DNA of 11,905 nt from Baffinella frigidus (GCA_026770585.1 MU646381.1:776652-788556), one strand, 5' to 3'. Numbered from the stretch's first letter, positions 1 to 6,214 are shown. Translations and numbers: made by a program. The notes: generated by a model not told the origin, from the letters alone.

Positions 1-16
1 CCCCCCCCCCCCCCCC
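1..16. repeat. poly-C tract (C16)
   Basis: Sixteen consecutive C at the very start of the window. It may be a true homopolymer or the edge of a poorly resolved stretch. Other long G or C runs lie at 3707-3715, 4351-4362, 6306-6315, 8831-8842 and 8895-8906, so such tracts are a habit of this genome. Confidence 0.9.
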
Positions 17-283
17 ACAATTGCGTCCAAAGTTGTGGAATCGGAGTAGTTGAAGCCTTGGCAAGGCTTTCCCGGAATCGAATGGCTGCCTTCGGAGGTT
101 GAGTAGTTGGTGTTTACCCCGCGGAACAGGTTATTGAGAACAGGTTATTGCTGCCTCGCATCCCGGGGCGGGCCCGTCCCGTGCGTGATGGCCACGTGAC
201 CTCACGTCAGGAGGCGTGTTGCGCTGTGCACATGGCTTCTCCACCCTACGCCCTCCACCCTGCTTAACCCTGAACCGTAACCC
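17..283. other. gene-free segment with small repeats
   Basis: No credible coding region is seen. It holds a perfect 8-bp palindrome around one base at 53-69 (AAGCCTTG/CAAGGCTT) and a 13-bp direct repeat (GAACAGGTTATTG) at 124-136 and 138-150. A segment at 181-232 is repeated in diverged form at 419-462, on the far side of the TC tract; both start near GTGATGG and end near GCGCTGT. Confidence 0.6.
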
Positions 284-377
284 GTGCGCATGACCGCTCT
301 CGACGCCCCTGCTCAGACACAGCCTGGCGGGGGTGCATGCATGGTGAAACATGGTGGCCATGTTGGTGGTATTCAAC

Positions 378-378
<1 letters not shown>
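284..378 (-). repeat. dispersed repeat B, copy 1 (inverted)
   Basis: An approximately 95-bp segment that recurs, diverged, at 4012-4112 and 4193-4283 on the plus strand and at 5341-5445 on the minus strand. Shared landmarks read on the minus strand are ACCAACATGGCC, then a TGCATGCACCCCC-like block, then CTGTGTCTGAGCAGG, then a GAGCGGTCATGCGCAC-like end. The copy abuts the TC microsatellite on its GAGAGA side, as other copies abut GA-rich tracts. Confidence 0.7.

Positions 379-418
<40 letters not shown>
379..418. repeat. (TC)20 microsatellite
   Basis: Forty bases of uninterrupted TC dinucleotide directly next to dispersed repeat B. On the minus strand it reads (GA)n, the same tract that precedes the ACTACCAACATGG core in other copies. 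Confidence 0.95.
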
Positions 419-422
<4 letters not shown>

Positions 423-462
423 CGTGATGGTCCTCATCACCAGGCGTCACGCGCTGTACTAG

Positions 463-810
463 AGAGAGTCCTCTGTTTATTACCCATCGAAACTAACATG
501 GCCACCGTGTATCCCCTTCCATGAAGGCCTTGCAAGGGTCCTACGGTGTGCGAGATCGTGTTTGCCAGGGGGAGGGGTCACTCGCGAACTGTATTCCCTT
601 CCGTGAAGGTCTTCTCCTCACGGCGTGACTTCATCCGGAGACATGTTGAATTTAAGATAAAATGGATCCCTATTTGTTCATAGGAGTTGGACGAAGGTTA
701 ATTAGGGCGCTAAGTAAATTTAATTAGGACCAGAACCCAGTTTGATAGGCCTTTTTCTTTTAAATTGAACCTGTTCCAGGATGAGACTGAGGTTGGCAAG
801 GCCTTGCAAA
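463..810. other. gene-free segment, includes AT-rich island
   Basis: No coding region seen. A 23-bp block starting GTATCCCCTTCC at 509-531 recurs as GTATTCCCTTCC at 591-613. A relic of the ACTAACATGGCC core lies at 486-505. From about 645 to 775 the base composition turns AT-rich, unlike the GC-rich surroundings; this may be an inserted element or an old promoter or intron region, but no diagnostic motif decides it. Confidence 0.55.
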
Positions 811-845
811 CGCTGTGCGGGGCGCTGTCCCGGGGGTCCCAGCTG

Positions 846-919
846 CTCACCACTTAAGTCTTAAGTGGAGGTCACCACTTGAGTCCTAAGTGCAGCTCAC
901 CACTTCAGTCTTAAGTGGA
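846..919. repeat. 25-bp palindromic tandem array, 3 copies
   Basis: Three units start at 850, 875 and 900, an exact 25-bp period. Each is built on CCACTTAAG/CTTAAGTGG. Unit 1 (850-868) is a perfect palindrome around one base; units 2 and 3 carry substitutions. The array is bracketed by a 14-bp direct repeat CGCTGTGCGGGGCG at 811-824 and 920-933. The CTTAAGTGG core also appears in the terminal repeats of the short elements at 2571 and 3028. Confidence 0.85.
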
Positions 920-959
920 CGCTGTGCGGGGCGCGCAGCAGGAGAGCAGGAGGGGAGGC

Positions 960-1088
960 ACGGCGTCAGCAAGAGGGGCACTTGTTTTGACATGTAACGC
1001 GTGTTTTCGAAAGCAGGCGAGCAAGTTCAAGAAGTCGTCGATGCAGCTCAAGCGCCACATGTGGTACATTCACCCTGCCCTAAGATAG
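960..1088 (+). pseudogene. possible BED-type zinc-finger exon remnant
   Basis: A plus-strand frame stays open from 915 to a stop at 1086-1088. It has no ATG before the finger, so at best it is an internal or terminal exon, with an AG at 968-969 as one possible acceptor. It encodes Cys-x2-Cys (CNAC, codons 993-1004), a basic stretch, then SSMQLKRHMWYIHP, giving Cys-x2-Cys-x17-His-x4-His. Spacing and the LKRHxxxxHP ending are like BED-type fingers, which are common at the N-terminus of hAT-family transposases and in domesticated derivatives; canonical C2H2 fingers have about 12 residues between Cys and His. The QLKRHMW codons are duplicated at 1257-1280 beyond the tandem array. No catalytic transposase domain is seen nearby. 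A chance match in a short frame remains possible. Confidence 0.3.
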
Positions 1089-1245
1089 CACACCATCAAG
1101 ATAGCACACCCTTGTCCTAGCCTCCGCCCCTAAGATAGCACACCCGTATCCTAGCATTTATCCATAAACTAGCACAACCTTATCCTAGCAACCACCCATA
1201 AGATAGCACACGCTTATCCTAGCATCCACCTCTAAGATATCACCG
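1081..1245. repeat. 34-bp tandem array, about 4.5 copies
   Basis: Units start at 1097, 1131, 1165, 1199 and 1233, a strict 34-bp period, with a partial unit at 1081-1096. The consensus begins TAAGATAGCACACCCTTATC and continues CTAGCATCCACCC. The array is flanked by direct repeats of CAGCTCAAGCGCCACATGTG at 1044 and 1257 (one substitution), so it lies between two copies of the end of the zinc-finger-like frame. Confidence 0.9.
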
Positions 1246-1318
1246 CGGATGTGGTTCAGCTCAAACGCCACATGTGGTGCCCTCCCACCCACCCGCGCCC
1301 GCCGCAATGAATCTTACA

Positions 1319-1430
1319 CCCTAAACCCTAAACCCTAAACCCTAAACCCTAAACCCTAAACCCTAAACCCTAAACCCTCAACCCTAAACCTCTAAACCCT
1401 AGCCCTAAACCCTAAACTCTAAACTGCAAA
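1319..1430. repeat. interstitial telomere-type array (CCCTAAA)n
   Basis: Eight perfect CCCTAAA heptamers at 1319-1374, followed by degenerate copies to about 1430. This is the plant/algal-type telomere repeat on the C-rich strand. The array is internal because complex sequence lies on both sides. Confidence 0.92.
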
Positions 1431-1439
1431 CCTCTGTTC

Positions 1440-1916
1440 CGAATGTCAGGTTCCAGAAGTTGACCGGGCATTGACCGATTCGGCAGGTGGCAGCAGTGCC
1501 GGCTGCAGGCGATCATCTTCGCCTCCGTCATTTGACCGGAATTTGACCAGAAATACATAAATTTGGCCAGTATCTGACAAGCAGTTGGCCAAATTCCCTG
1601 AATTTGACCAGAATTTGACCGTGATTTGACAAGAGTTTGACCAGAATTTGAACAGAATTTGACCGGTTCGGCAGGTGGCAGCAGTGCCGGCTGCAGACGA
1701 TCATCTTCGCCTCCGTCATCTGACCGGAATTTGACCAGAAATGCATAAATTGACCAGTATTTGACCAGCAGTTAACCAAATTTCCCGAAGTTAGCCAGAA
1801 TTTAACCGGAATTTGACCGTGGTTTGACCAGAATTCGACCAGAGTTTGACCAGAATTTGACCGGTCCGGCAGGTGGCAGCAGTGCCGGCTGCAGGCGATC
1901 ATCTTCGCGTCCGTCA
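1440..1916. repeat. higher-order satellite, 188-198 bp units
   Basis: A 50-bp block beginning CGGCAGGTGGCAGCAGTGCC occurs at 1481, 1669 and 1867, nearly unchanged. Between the blocks lie many 11-12 bp units of the type TTTGACCAGAA. The repeat distances are 188 and 198 bp. Long open frames in this region on the minus strand arise because an 11-bp unit repeats in all three frames; they are not good gene evidence. The 50-bp block is far better conserved between copies than the TTTGACC units. Confidence 0.88.
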
Positions 1917-2160
1917 CTGTCTCTCCCCGCCCGAAACCCCAAACCCTAAACCATACACCCTGCACCAAAGCCCTCATGTCACAGTGTCTACCCGCCCGAA
2001 ATTCGAAACCCGAATGTCACTGTCTCTCCCCGCCCGAAACCCGAATCCCGAATCCCTGCACCCGAACCCCCAAACCCTGACTGAACCCGAAACCCGAAAC
2101 CCGAAACCCTAATCCCTGACCCCCAAACGCTCTCCCCGCCGACCTCCGTACCCCCAGCCT
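1917..2160. repeat. degenerate telomere-like DNA with CCCGAAA variants
   Basis: C-rich sequence of CCCTAAA and CCCGAAA heptamers, with three CCCGAAA units in register at 2086-2106. A block TCACTGTCTCTCCCCGCCCG recurs at 1914 and 2016, giving a local period of about 102 bp. No coding region supported. Confidence 0.75.
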
Positions 2161-2235
2161 AGCAAGAGAGCATCAAAGACTTGACCGAGTTTGCTGTTCA
2201 GGACAAGGCGCAGACTCCCACACTGCTCACTAGTT

Positions 2236-2274
2236 GTGTATAATATATAATATATATATATATATATATAATAT
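2236..2274. repeat. AT-rich (TA)n microsatellite
   Basis: A run of TA dinucleotides with a few AA interruptions, embedded in otherwise GC-rich sequence. Confidence 0.9.
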
Positions 2275-2299
2275 CCCCGGTAGTTATCCAGCCCGGGGT

Positions 2300-2355
2300 A
2301 GTTACCGTCCGGGTACAAACCCTGCCCAGTTACCGTCCGGGTACAAACCCTGCCC
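2300..2355. repeat. 28-bp tandem duplication
   Basis: Two near-identical 28-bp units, each beginning AGTTACCGTCCGGGTACAAA and ending CCCTGCCC, directly abut. They follow a shorter relative at 2281-2299. Confidence 0.88.
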
Positions 2356-2570
2356 GGTTCAGTGAAGCGCTACCGGGAGAGGTGCATGCATCAATACTCC
2401 CAGCCTGGGCGTGACTGCTCCAAAAGCCTGCTACCGGTATTCACTTGTAAGTCGTGTACACCCACCTGCGCGGTTCACTTAACCGTTGTGGGTACGGGGG
2501 GGCTCGTAACCTAGATGAATCTGCCACCCCCCCTTGGTCCTTGAGGTCCTTGAGGTTGTTCGCGCTCCCA
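2356..2570. other. unique sequence, nothing recognised
   Basis: No open frame of note, no RNA gene and no clear repeat except a 9-bp direct repeat GGTCCTTGA near 2536-2553. Confidence 0.5.
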
Positions 2571-2677
2571 CTATCCCTTAAGTGGCGAGGCCGTCAAATT
2601 TGACGGCCAAGAGGTCCTAGGCAGGTCCTAGGGGCCTACGGTAGGGCGTATGGGCCTACTCGCCACGTACGGGATAG
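2571..2677 (+). mobile_element. MITE-like element, family 2, copy 1
   Basis: A 107-bp segment whose ends are inverted repeats: CTATCCCTTAAGTGGCGAG at 2571-2589 pairs with 2659-2677 with two mismatches in 19. The termini can be read as TA followed by TCCC, so a TA target duplication is plausible, as in Tc1/mariner-type elements. It contains a perfect 20-bp palindrome, GGCCGTCAAATTTGACGGCC, at 2589-2608 that the second copy lacks. No coding capacity, hence non-autonomous. Confidence 0.7.
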
Positions 2678-3027
2678 GCGGACACTGGCACGGATCCTGC
2701 GGTCCCTGAAGAAGGCCCTGCCCCATAAACCCTCTCATAACCTGTCTCATAAACCCCTAATAACCTGTGGGACTCTCGCAGGTTTGGGGTTTAGGAGTTT
2801 AGGGTCTGGAGGTTTAGGGGTTGGGGTTTAGGGGACTGTCAATTGGAAGCGGCGCACCCTAACCCCTGTGCGATCCTCAATTGATATTATTAATTATTAA
2901 TTCAGATTTGGCTTGGCGTTGGAGCCATTTCTCACTTTTAGGGGTTTTAAATACCAGGGTTTGTTCCAAGAATTTGTTAGATGGACACCGCACGAAATAA
3001 AATCTATTCTGTGCTGGGACTAAACCC
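2678..3027. other. spacer between inverted elements
   Basis: Holds CCCTAA-like and TTTAGGG-like motifs around 2720-2835, the latter on the opposite strand to the former, and an AT-rich island at about 2880-3012. No coding region is supported. It is the interior between two oppositely oriented copies of the same short element. Confidence 0.55.
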
Positions 3028-3132
3028 CTATCCCGTAAGTGGCCAGCAGGCTCATACGCTCTACGGCAGGGCCCTAGGACCTGCCTAGGGCGAGTGAGGG
3101 TGAATACTGACCCTATGGTCACTTAAGGGATA
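3028..3132 (-). mobile_element. MITE-like element, family 2, copy 2 (inverted)
   Basis: About 105 bp with terminal inverted repeats, CTATCCCGTAAGTGGCC at the left and GGTCACTTAAGGGATA at the right. Its interior, read on the minus strand, matches copy 1 through GGTCCTAGG, the GCCGTAG/ACGGTAG block and GCGTATG. It is flanked by TA on both sides, next to CCCC. The shared interior shows the two are copies of one family in opposite orientation. Confidence 0.7.
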
Positions 3133-3279
3133 CCCCTAACCCCCAATCGCCTACACCTCTGCAGGGGGTGACGCTGATCATCGTCATGTCCGCGACCAAG
3201 TGCTTCGGCCAGTGCTGAGATCCTTTAAGTTCTTCGAGCTCCCAACATAGGCGGACACCGGAACTGGTTCGAGATCTCG

Positions 3280-3476
3280 GCCCCGAGGCGGGCCCAACCA
3301 TCCCGAGGCGGGCCTAACTCAGTCCCGAGGCGGGCCCGTCCTCAGTCCCGAGACGGGCCCAACTATGACGAGGCGGGCCTATCCCGTGTTGGCGCTCAGA
3401 CGGGGCGGGTCGCTCTCCCCTCTGAGTCAGGACGGGCCCGCCTCGGGGAGTGTGGGACGGGCCCGCCTCGGGGCAG
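3280..3476. repeat. irregular CGAGGCGGGCC repeats in both orientations
   Basis: CCCGAGGCGGGCC-like units are spaced about 20-25 bp apart from 3280 to 3390, and the reverse complement GACGGGCCCGCCTCGG occurs twice at 3430-3475. The same motif forms the regular 20-bp array at 4599-4819. The opposed orientation makes a potential large hairpin. Confidence 0.8.
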
Positions 3477-3547
3477 AAGGCACGGGATGATGCAACCAGG
3501 CTACTGTACGCTAGGAGAGCACTCACCTGGAGCTGCGAAGCCCGCGG

Positions 3548-3596
3548 TTTATGGTTTAGGGTTTAGGGTTTAGGGTTTAGGGTGTAGGGTTTAGGG
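3548..3596. repeat. (TTTAGGG)n interstitial telomere-type array
   Basis: Seven heptamers in register: TTTATGG, four TTTAGGG, TGTAGGG, TTTAGGG. It is on the opposite strand to the array at 1319. Confidence 0.92.
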
Positions 3597-3649
3597 CAAC
3601 ACTAACTTGTCCTCAAGGACCGCCTCGGGATCTGCCGAGTTAGATGATC

Positions 3650-3685
3650 AGTCAACTTGAGGCGATGAGTCAACTTGAGGCGATC
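3650..3685. repeat. 18-bp tandem duplication
   Basis: AGTCAACTTGAGGCGATG is followed directly by a second copy with one final-base change. Confidence 0.85.
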
Positions 3686-3718
3686 GGTCAAGTGCTTCCC
3701 GCCGGTGGGGGGGGGCGA

Positions 3719-3763
3719 AGGACGGTGTTTCCAATACAACAACTCACATACCCCTCGCAGCCT
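3719..3763 (+). repeat. dispersed repeat A, copy 1
   Basis: A 45-bp block with GACGGTGTTTCCAATACAAC and CCCCTCGCAGCCT. Related blocks occur at 3980-4012 and 4145-4190, where each is followed by dispersed repeat B. Here repeat B is absent and the sequence runs on to element family 1. Confidence 0.75.
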
Positions 3764-3838
3764 ACGGTACATATAGGACGCCTCCAAAAATCCTAGGGTG
3801 ATACAGTTCTACCTCGCTCGTAAGGAGGCGCACCCTCG

Positions 3839-3958
3839 TGCAGGGGTATCTCGCTCATAAGAAACAGCCCCCCCCCTAGGACCACCATAGGGCCCTAGGC
3901 ATAGGCCTACTGTAGGGTCCTAGGAGGGTTGGTTTCTGATGAGCGAGGTTCCCGTGTA
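3839..3958. mobile_element. MITE-like element, family 1, copy 1
   Basis: A 120-bp element with inverted ends at 3839-3865 and 3932-3958 sharing the ACCTCGCTCATAAGAAAC core (here ATCTCG on the left, CATCAGAAAC on the complement of the right). The interior GGGCCCTAGGCATAGGCC and TAGGGTCCTAGG matches the copy at 4464. A partial left end of the same kind lies at about 3802-3824. No coding capacity. Confidence 0.7.
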
Positions 3959-3979
3959 GGACCTTACAGTAGGCCCCCA

Positions 3980-4310
3980 GGGAGGGTGTCTCGAAAACAA
4001 GAACTCACTTACCGAGAGAGACCTTTGTGACAACCAACAAACGGCCGGCATGTGTGAACCCCCACGGTGGTGTGTCTGAGTAAGGACGACGAGAGAGGTC
4101 GTGTGCACTCTACAGTGTACACCTTGTCTACGAACGGAGACCTCGGGACGGTGTCTCGAATACAAGAACTGCACATGCCCTTCGCAGCCTCAAAGCGAGA
4201 GACCTTGATTACTACCAACATGGCCGCCACCCCCACCGAGGCAGTGTCTGCGCAGGACCTGGAGAGAGGTCGTGCGCACTATCGTTGCGAACGGCGACAG
4301 CCCGAGGCCT
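3980..4310 (+). repeat. 165-bp tandem duplication (repeats A + B)
   Basis: Unit 1 (3980-4144) and unit 2 (4145-about 4310) each consist of repeat A (GTGTCTCGAATACAAGAACT type), a GAGAGACC block, an ACCAAC-to-GGCCG block, CCCCCAC, TGTCTG, GAGAGAGGTCGTG and then CGAACGG. Many substitutions and small indels separate the units, so the duplication is old. Short open frames on both strands here are by-products of the repeat. Confidence 0.75.
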
Positions 4311-4350
4311 CGGGCCGTTAGGTCCACTGTAAGCCCTGTACGCTGGTTCT

Positions 4351-4389
4351 GGGGGGGGGGGGCTTTCTTATGCGTGAGATACCCCTGTA
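4351..4389. mobile_element. truncated family 1 element, right end only
   Basis: CTTTCTTATGCGTGAGATAC at 4363-4382 runs to CCCCTGTA, matching the right end of the 4464-4593 element, and is preceded by G12, equivalent to the G-run in the intact copy. The left half is not recognisable. Confidence 0.65.
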
Positions 4390-4463
4390 CAGTGCAGCAC
4401 CGCCGCACCTACTGGATTATTACGGATTGTTTATTATTCAGCACAGAGACCCCCCACAGGGCC

Positions 4464-4593
4464 TACAGGGGTACCTCGCTCATAAGAAAGCGCCCACCCC
4501 CCAGGACCATCGTAAGGTCAGAGGCATAGACCTACATGATGTACTGTAGGGTCCTAGGGGGGAGCAGTTTCTTATGAACGAGGTACCCCTGTA
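4464..4593. mobile_element. MITE-like element, family 1, best-preserved copy
   Basis: A 130-bp element with 26-bp terminal inverted repeats (4464-4489 and 4568-4593) differing at one position. After a flanking TA the end reads CAGGGGTACCTCGCTCATAA. A second inner inverted pair, CCCCCCAGGACC and GGTCCTAGGGGGG, lets most of the element fold on itself. TA at both borders and an end starting CAGG followed by TACCTCG resemble pogo/Tigger-type Tc1/mariner termini. That is a similarity of ends only, because no transposase is present. The copies at 3839 and 4363 belong to the same family. Confidence 0.82.
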
Positions 4594-4598
4594 CCTCC

Positions 4599-4819
4599 CC
4601 CGGAGGCGGGCCTATCTTTCCCGAGGCGGGCCTGTCTATCCCAAAACGGGCCTATGTATCCCACGGCGGGCCTGTCTATCCCGCGGCGGGCCTATCTTTC
4701 CCGAGGCGGGCCTGTCTATCCCGAAGCGGGCCTATCTATCCCGAGGCGGGCCTGTCTATCCCGCAGCGGGTCTATCTATCTCGAGGAGGGCCAATCTATC
4801 CCGAAGCGGGCCTAACCCC
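4599..4819. repeat. 20-bp GC-rich minisatellite, 11 units
   Basis: Units start every 20 bp from 4620 to 4800 after a slightly longer first unit. The consensus is CCCGAGGCGGGCCTATCTAT. Endings alternate between CCTATCTTT and CCTGTCTAT in the first eight units, so a 40-bp dimer was amplified. An open frame through it encodes repetitive Arg/Gly/Pro peptide and is best explained by the repeat. Confidence 0.93.
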
Positions 4820-4838
4820 GGAAGCCGCGCCCCCCCTG

Positions 4839-4893
4839 GGAGAACTGGAGGATCGGCGACGTCGTTGTTACCATTGTCACCTGAAAAAGCGAG
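4839..4893 (+). repeat. 55-bp duplicated cassette, copy 1
   Basis: A block running from GGATCGGCGACGTCG to CACCTGAAAAAGCGAGA. It recurs at 5237-5291. In one plus frame it encodes DRRRRCYHCHLKK, but the second copy changes both Cys, so no finger is conserved. Confidence 0.65.
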
Positions 4894-4939
4894 AGAGAGA
4901 GAGAGCTTAAATTAACCGCACCTAACACGGTCAAACCGT

Positions 4940-5125
4940 TAGAGCAGGTCCCCGTTTAGTTGGCACTCGACAAGGGCGAAAACTCCGAAACTTCTAAGAG
5001 CTTTTAGACAACTCCGTCCATGTAAAGAAATAACTGGTACAAATCCACCTAGTTGACTCAAATCTCTCAGAAGCTTCGGAGCTTTCGACCTTCCAGGAGC
5101 GCCAACTAACAAGGGACCTGCTCTA
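4940..5125. mobile_element. MITE-like element, family 3, 62-bp inverted ends
   Basis: A 186-bp segment including a TA at each border. Left TAGAGCAGGTCCCCGTTTAG and right (complement) TAGAGCAGGTCCCTTGTTAG begin about 62-bp inverted arms that continue through AGTTGGC, CGAAA, CTCCGAA and CTTCT to AGAG with scattered mismatches. The middle, about 5003-5063, is unrelated AT-rich sequence. The border TA plus long inverted ends and no gene fit a non-autonomous DNA element of the TA-targeting type. Only one copy is present here. It separates the two copies of the 55-bp cassette. Confidence 0.8.
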
Positions 5126-5236
5126 CGCCCCAGTACAAATGTCCGTTACGGTCAAGAACCGTGGTACGAATAGTCAGGAACTTTTGGTTTAGGCGGCTAG
5201 GTCGAGGAATGGTAGGCTCGCGCGGTTTGCGAGTTT
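5126..5236. other. unique sequence, nothing recognised
   Basis: No repeat, RNA gene or convincing frame was found in this stretch between the family 3 element and the second 55-bp cassette. Confidence 0.5.
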
Positions 5237-5291
5237 GCACACTGCTGGATCAGAGGGGTCGTCGCTACCACCGTCGCCTGAAAAGGTGAGA
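5237..5291 (+). repeat. 55-bp duplicated cassette, copy 2
   Basis: Matches 4839-4893 through GGATC, GTCGTCGCTACCACCGTCGC and CTGAAAAGGTGAGA. The end AAAAG|GTGAGA would be a good splice donor on the plus strand; copy 1 has GCGAGA there instead. The matching frame here reads RRYHRRLK and stops at once if not spliced. Confidence 0.6.
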
Positions 5292-5340
5292 CGGCGCGTG
5301 TCATTCATTGATGCGTCGCTCCTCTCAGGGAACAAAGTGT

Positions 5341-5445
5341 AGAGTAAACATGACCTCTCTCTCTAGGTCCCTGCTCAGAAACAGCCTCGGTGGGGGTGCA
5401 TACATGGCAGCCGTGTTCGTGTGGTAGTAATAAAGGCCTCCCTGT
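5341..5445 (-). repeat. dispersed repeat B, copy 4 (inverted)
   Basis: Shares CCTGCTCAGAAACAGCCT, GGGGGTGCATACATGG and GTGGTAGTAAT with the copies at 284 and 4193. Like copy 1 it is on the minus strand and next to a CT-rich stretch (CTCTCTCTC at 5353-5365). Confidence 0.7.
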
Positions 5446-5701
5446 TGTTGTTATTTTTGCAAACAGACAGGCCCGCCTCGGTTCGTCTCAGGGTGCATCA
5501 GAGGTCAGGAGGAGGGGGCAGATGTCAGATTTGAACCCACGCAGGTCGTAAGCCCCTGCCTGTAGGCCTCTAGGGGTAGGAGGGTATCATGGCACCCGCC
5601 GCTTGAGAGATATCCCAGGGTGCATCACGGCGAGGAGGAGCCGCTCTCGAGCGAACAAGCAACACCTCAAAGGCTTCACAGACTTGAGCCTGCAAGCCAG
5701 G
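5446..5701. other. gene-free segment with a 127-bp spaced repeat
   Basis: CAGGGTGCATCA followed by an AGGAGGAG block occurs at 5489 and again at 5616. A single GGCCCGCCTCGG motif lies at 5469-5480. On the minus strand around 5520-5545 there is a tRNA T-arm-like GGGTTCAAATC, but no complete tRNA can be folded. Confidence 0.5.
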
Positions 5702-5859
5702 TCCGGAATTCGGACCTGACTGTCTTATATGTGTGCCGAGTTCGCTCGAGAGGGGTGAGTGTGCATCTCGGGGTGGGATGCGGAGGGGGGCGAGATGCAC
5801 ACTGACCGCTTTTGAGCGAACTCGGCTCATATATAAGACAGTCAAGTCCGAATTCCGAA
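5702..5859. mobile_element. 158-bp foldback, 69-bp arms
   Basis: The left arm 5702-5770 and right arm 5791-5859 are reverse complements at 61 of 69 positions, with a 20-bp loop. The arms start TCCGGAATTCGGACCTGACT and end GTGCATCTCG. The high symmetry suggests a foldback-type non-autonomous element or a recent inverted duplication. The overlapping frames on both strands that encode similar peptides (VRSEF/SELGS types) follow from the symmetry. Confidence 0.82.
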
Positions 5860-5865
5860 TGTGGA

Positions 5866-6080
5866 GGGGGGCGCGCACCCGTGCCTCCGGGCCAGACGCC
5901 CTTGAGCGTCGACCGCGGGGCTGCCTCCCACCCAAACCCCCACCCCCCACCCCACACCAAACCCCAACCCCCAACCGCGCCCGCACCAAACATGCGACGG
6001 GACGAAGCAGCTTTTGAGAGGGGGGGCGCGTACCCGTCCCTCGGGGCCAGACGCCTTGAGCGTCGACCACGGCGCGGCTT
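5866..6080. repeat. diverged direct repeat, about 57 bp, 155 bp apart
   Basis: GGGGCGCGCACCCGTGCC...GCCAGACGCCCTTGAGCGTCGACC at 5866-5922 returns as GGGGCGCGTACCCGTCCC...GCCAGACGCCTTGAGCGTCGACC at 6023-6080. Between them lies a C-rich CCAAACCCC/CCCACC stretch at 5930-5980. It continues directly from the foldback, whose right flank supplies the first G-run. Confidence 0.75.
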
Positions 6081-6214
6081 TGCGCCTGTCGACGGGGGGG
6101 TGCATCCTGGTGTCGGGTTCAGGGGTTAGGGTTGGGGTTTCGTTAAGGCTCATATATTTTTGTGTCACTCAACTCAAGGCTTATGGGCCTAGCTGGGACC
6201 TGTATCGAGAGTAA

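Noticed and set aside
1097-1245. possible CRISPR-like array (34-bp period)
   Set aside because: There are no unique spacers: the whole 34-bp unit is repeated in direct tandem, in a eukaryotic context.
1319-1430. true chromosome end
   Set aside because: The array is short, degenerate on one side and has complex sequence on both sides; arrays elsewhere in the window run in the opposite orientation.
1528-1977. 149-codon open frame on the minus strand
   Set aside because: It follows the 11-bp and 50-bp satellite units; the peptide simply repeats the satellite and carries no domain.
4574-4915. 113-codon open frame with Arg/Gly/Pro repeats on the plus strand
   Set aside because: It starts in the end of the family 1 element and runs through the 20-bp minisatellite; no other support.
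5515-5580. tRNA-like 3' half on the minus strand (GGGTTCAAATC)
   Set aside because: The T-stem has a mismatch, no matching acceptor 5' strand or D-arm is found, and no box A is present. Not called as tRNA or SINE.
5570-6170. several 94-166 codon frames on both strands
   Set aside because: They arise from the foldback at 5702-5859 and the direct repeats beside it; peptides mirror each other and show no family.
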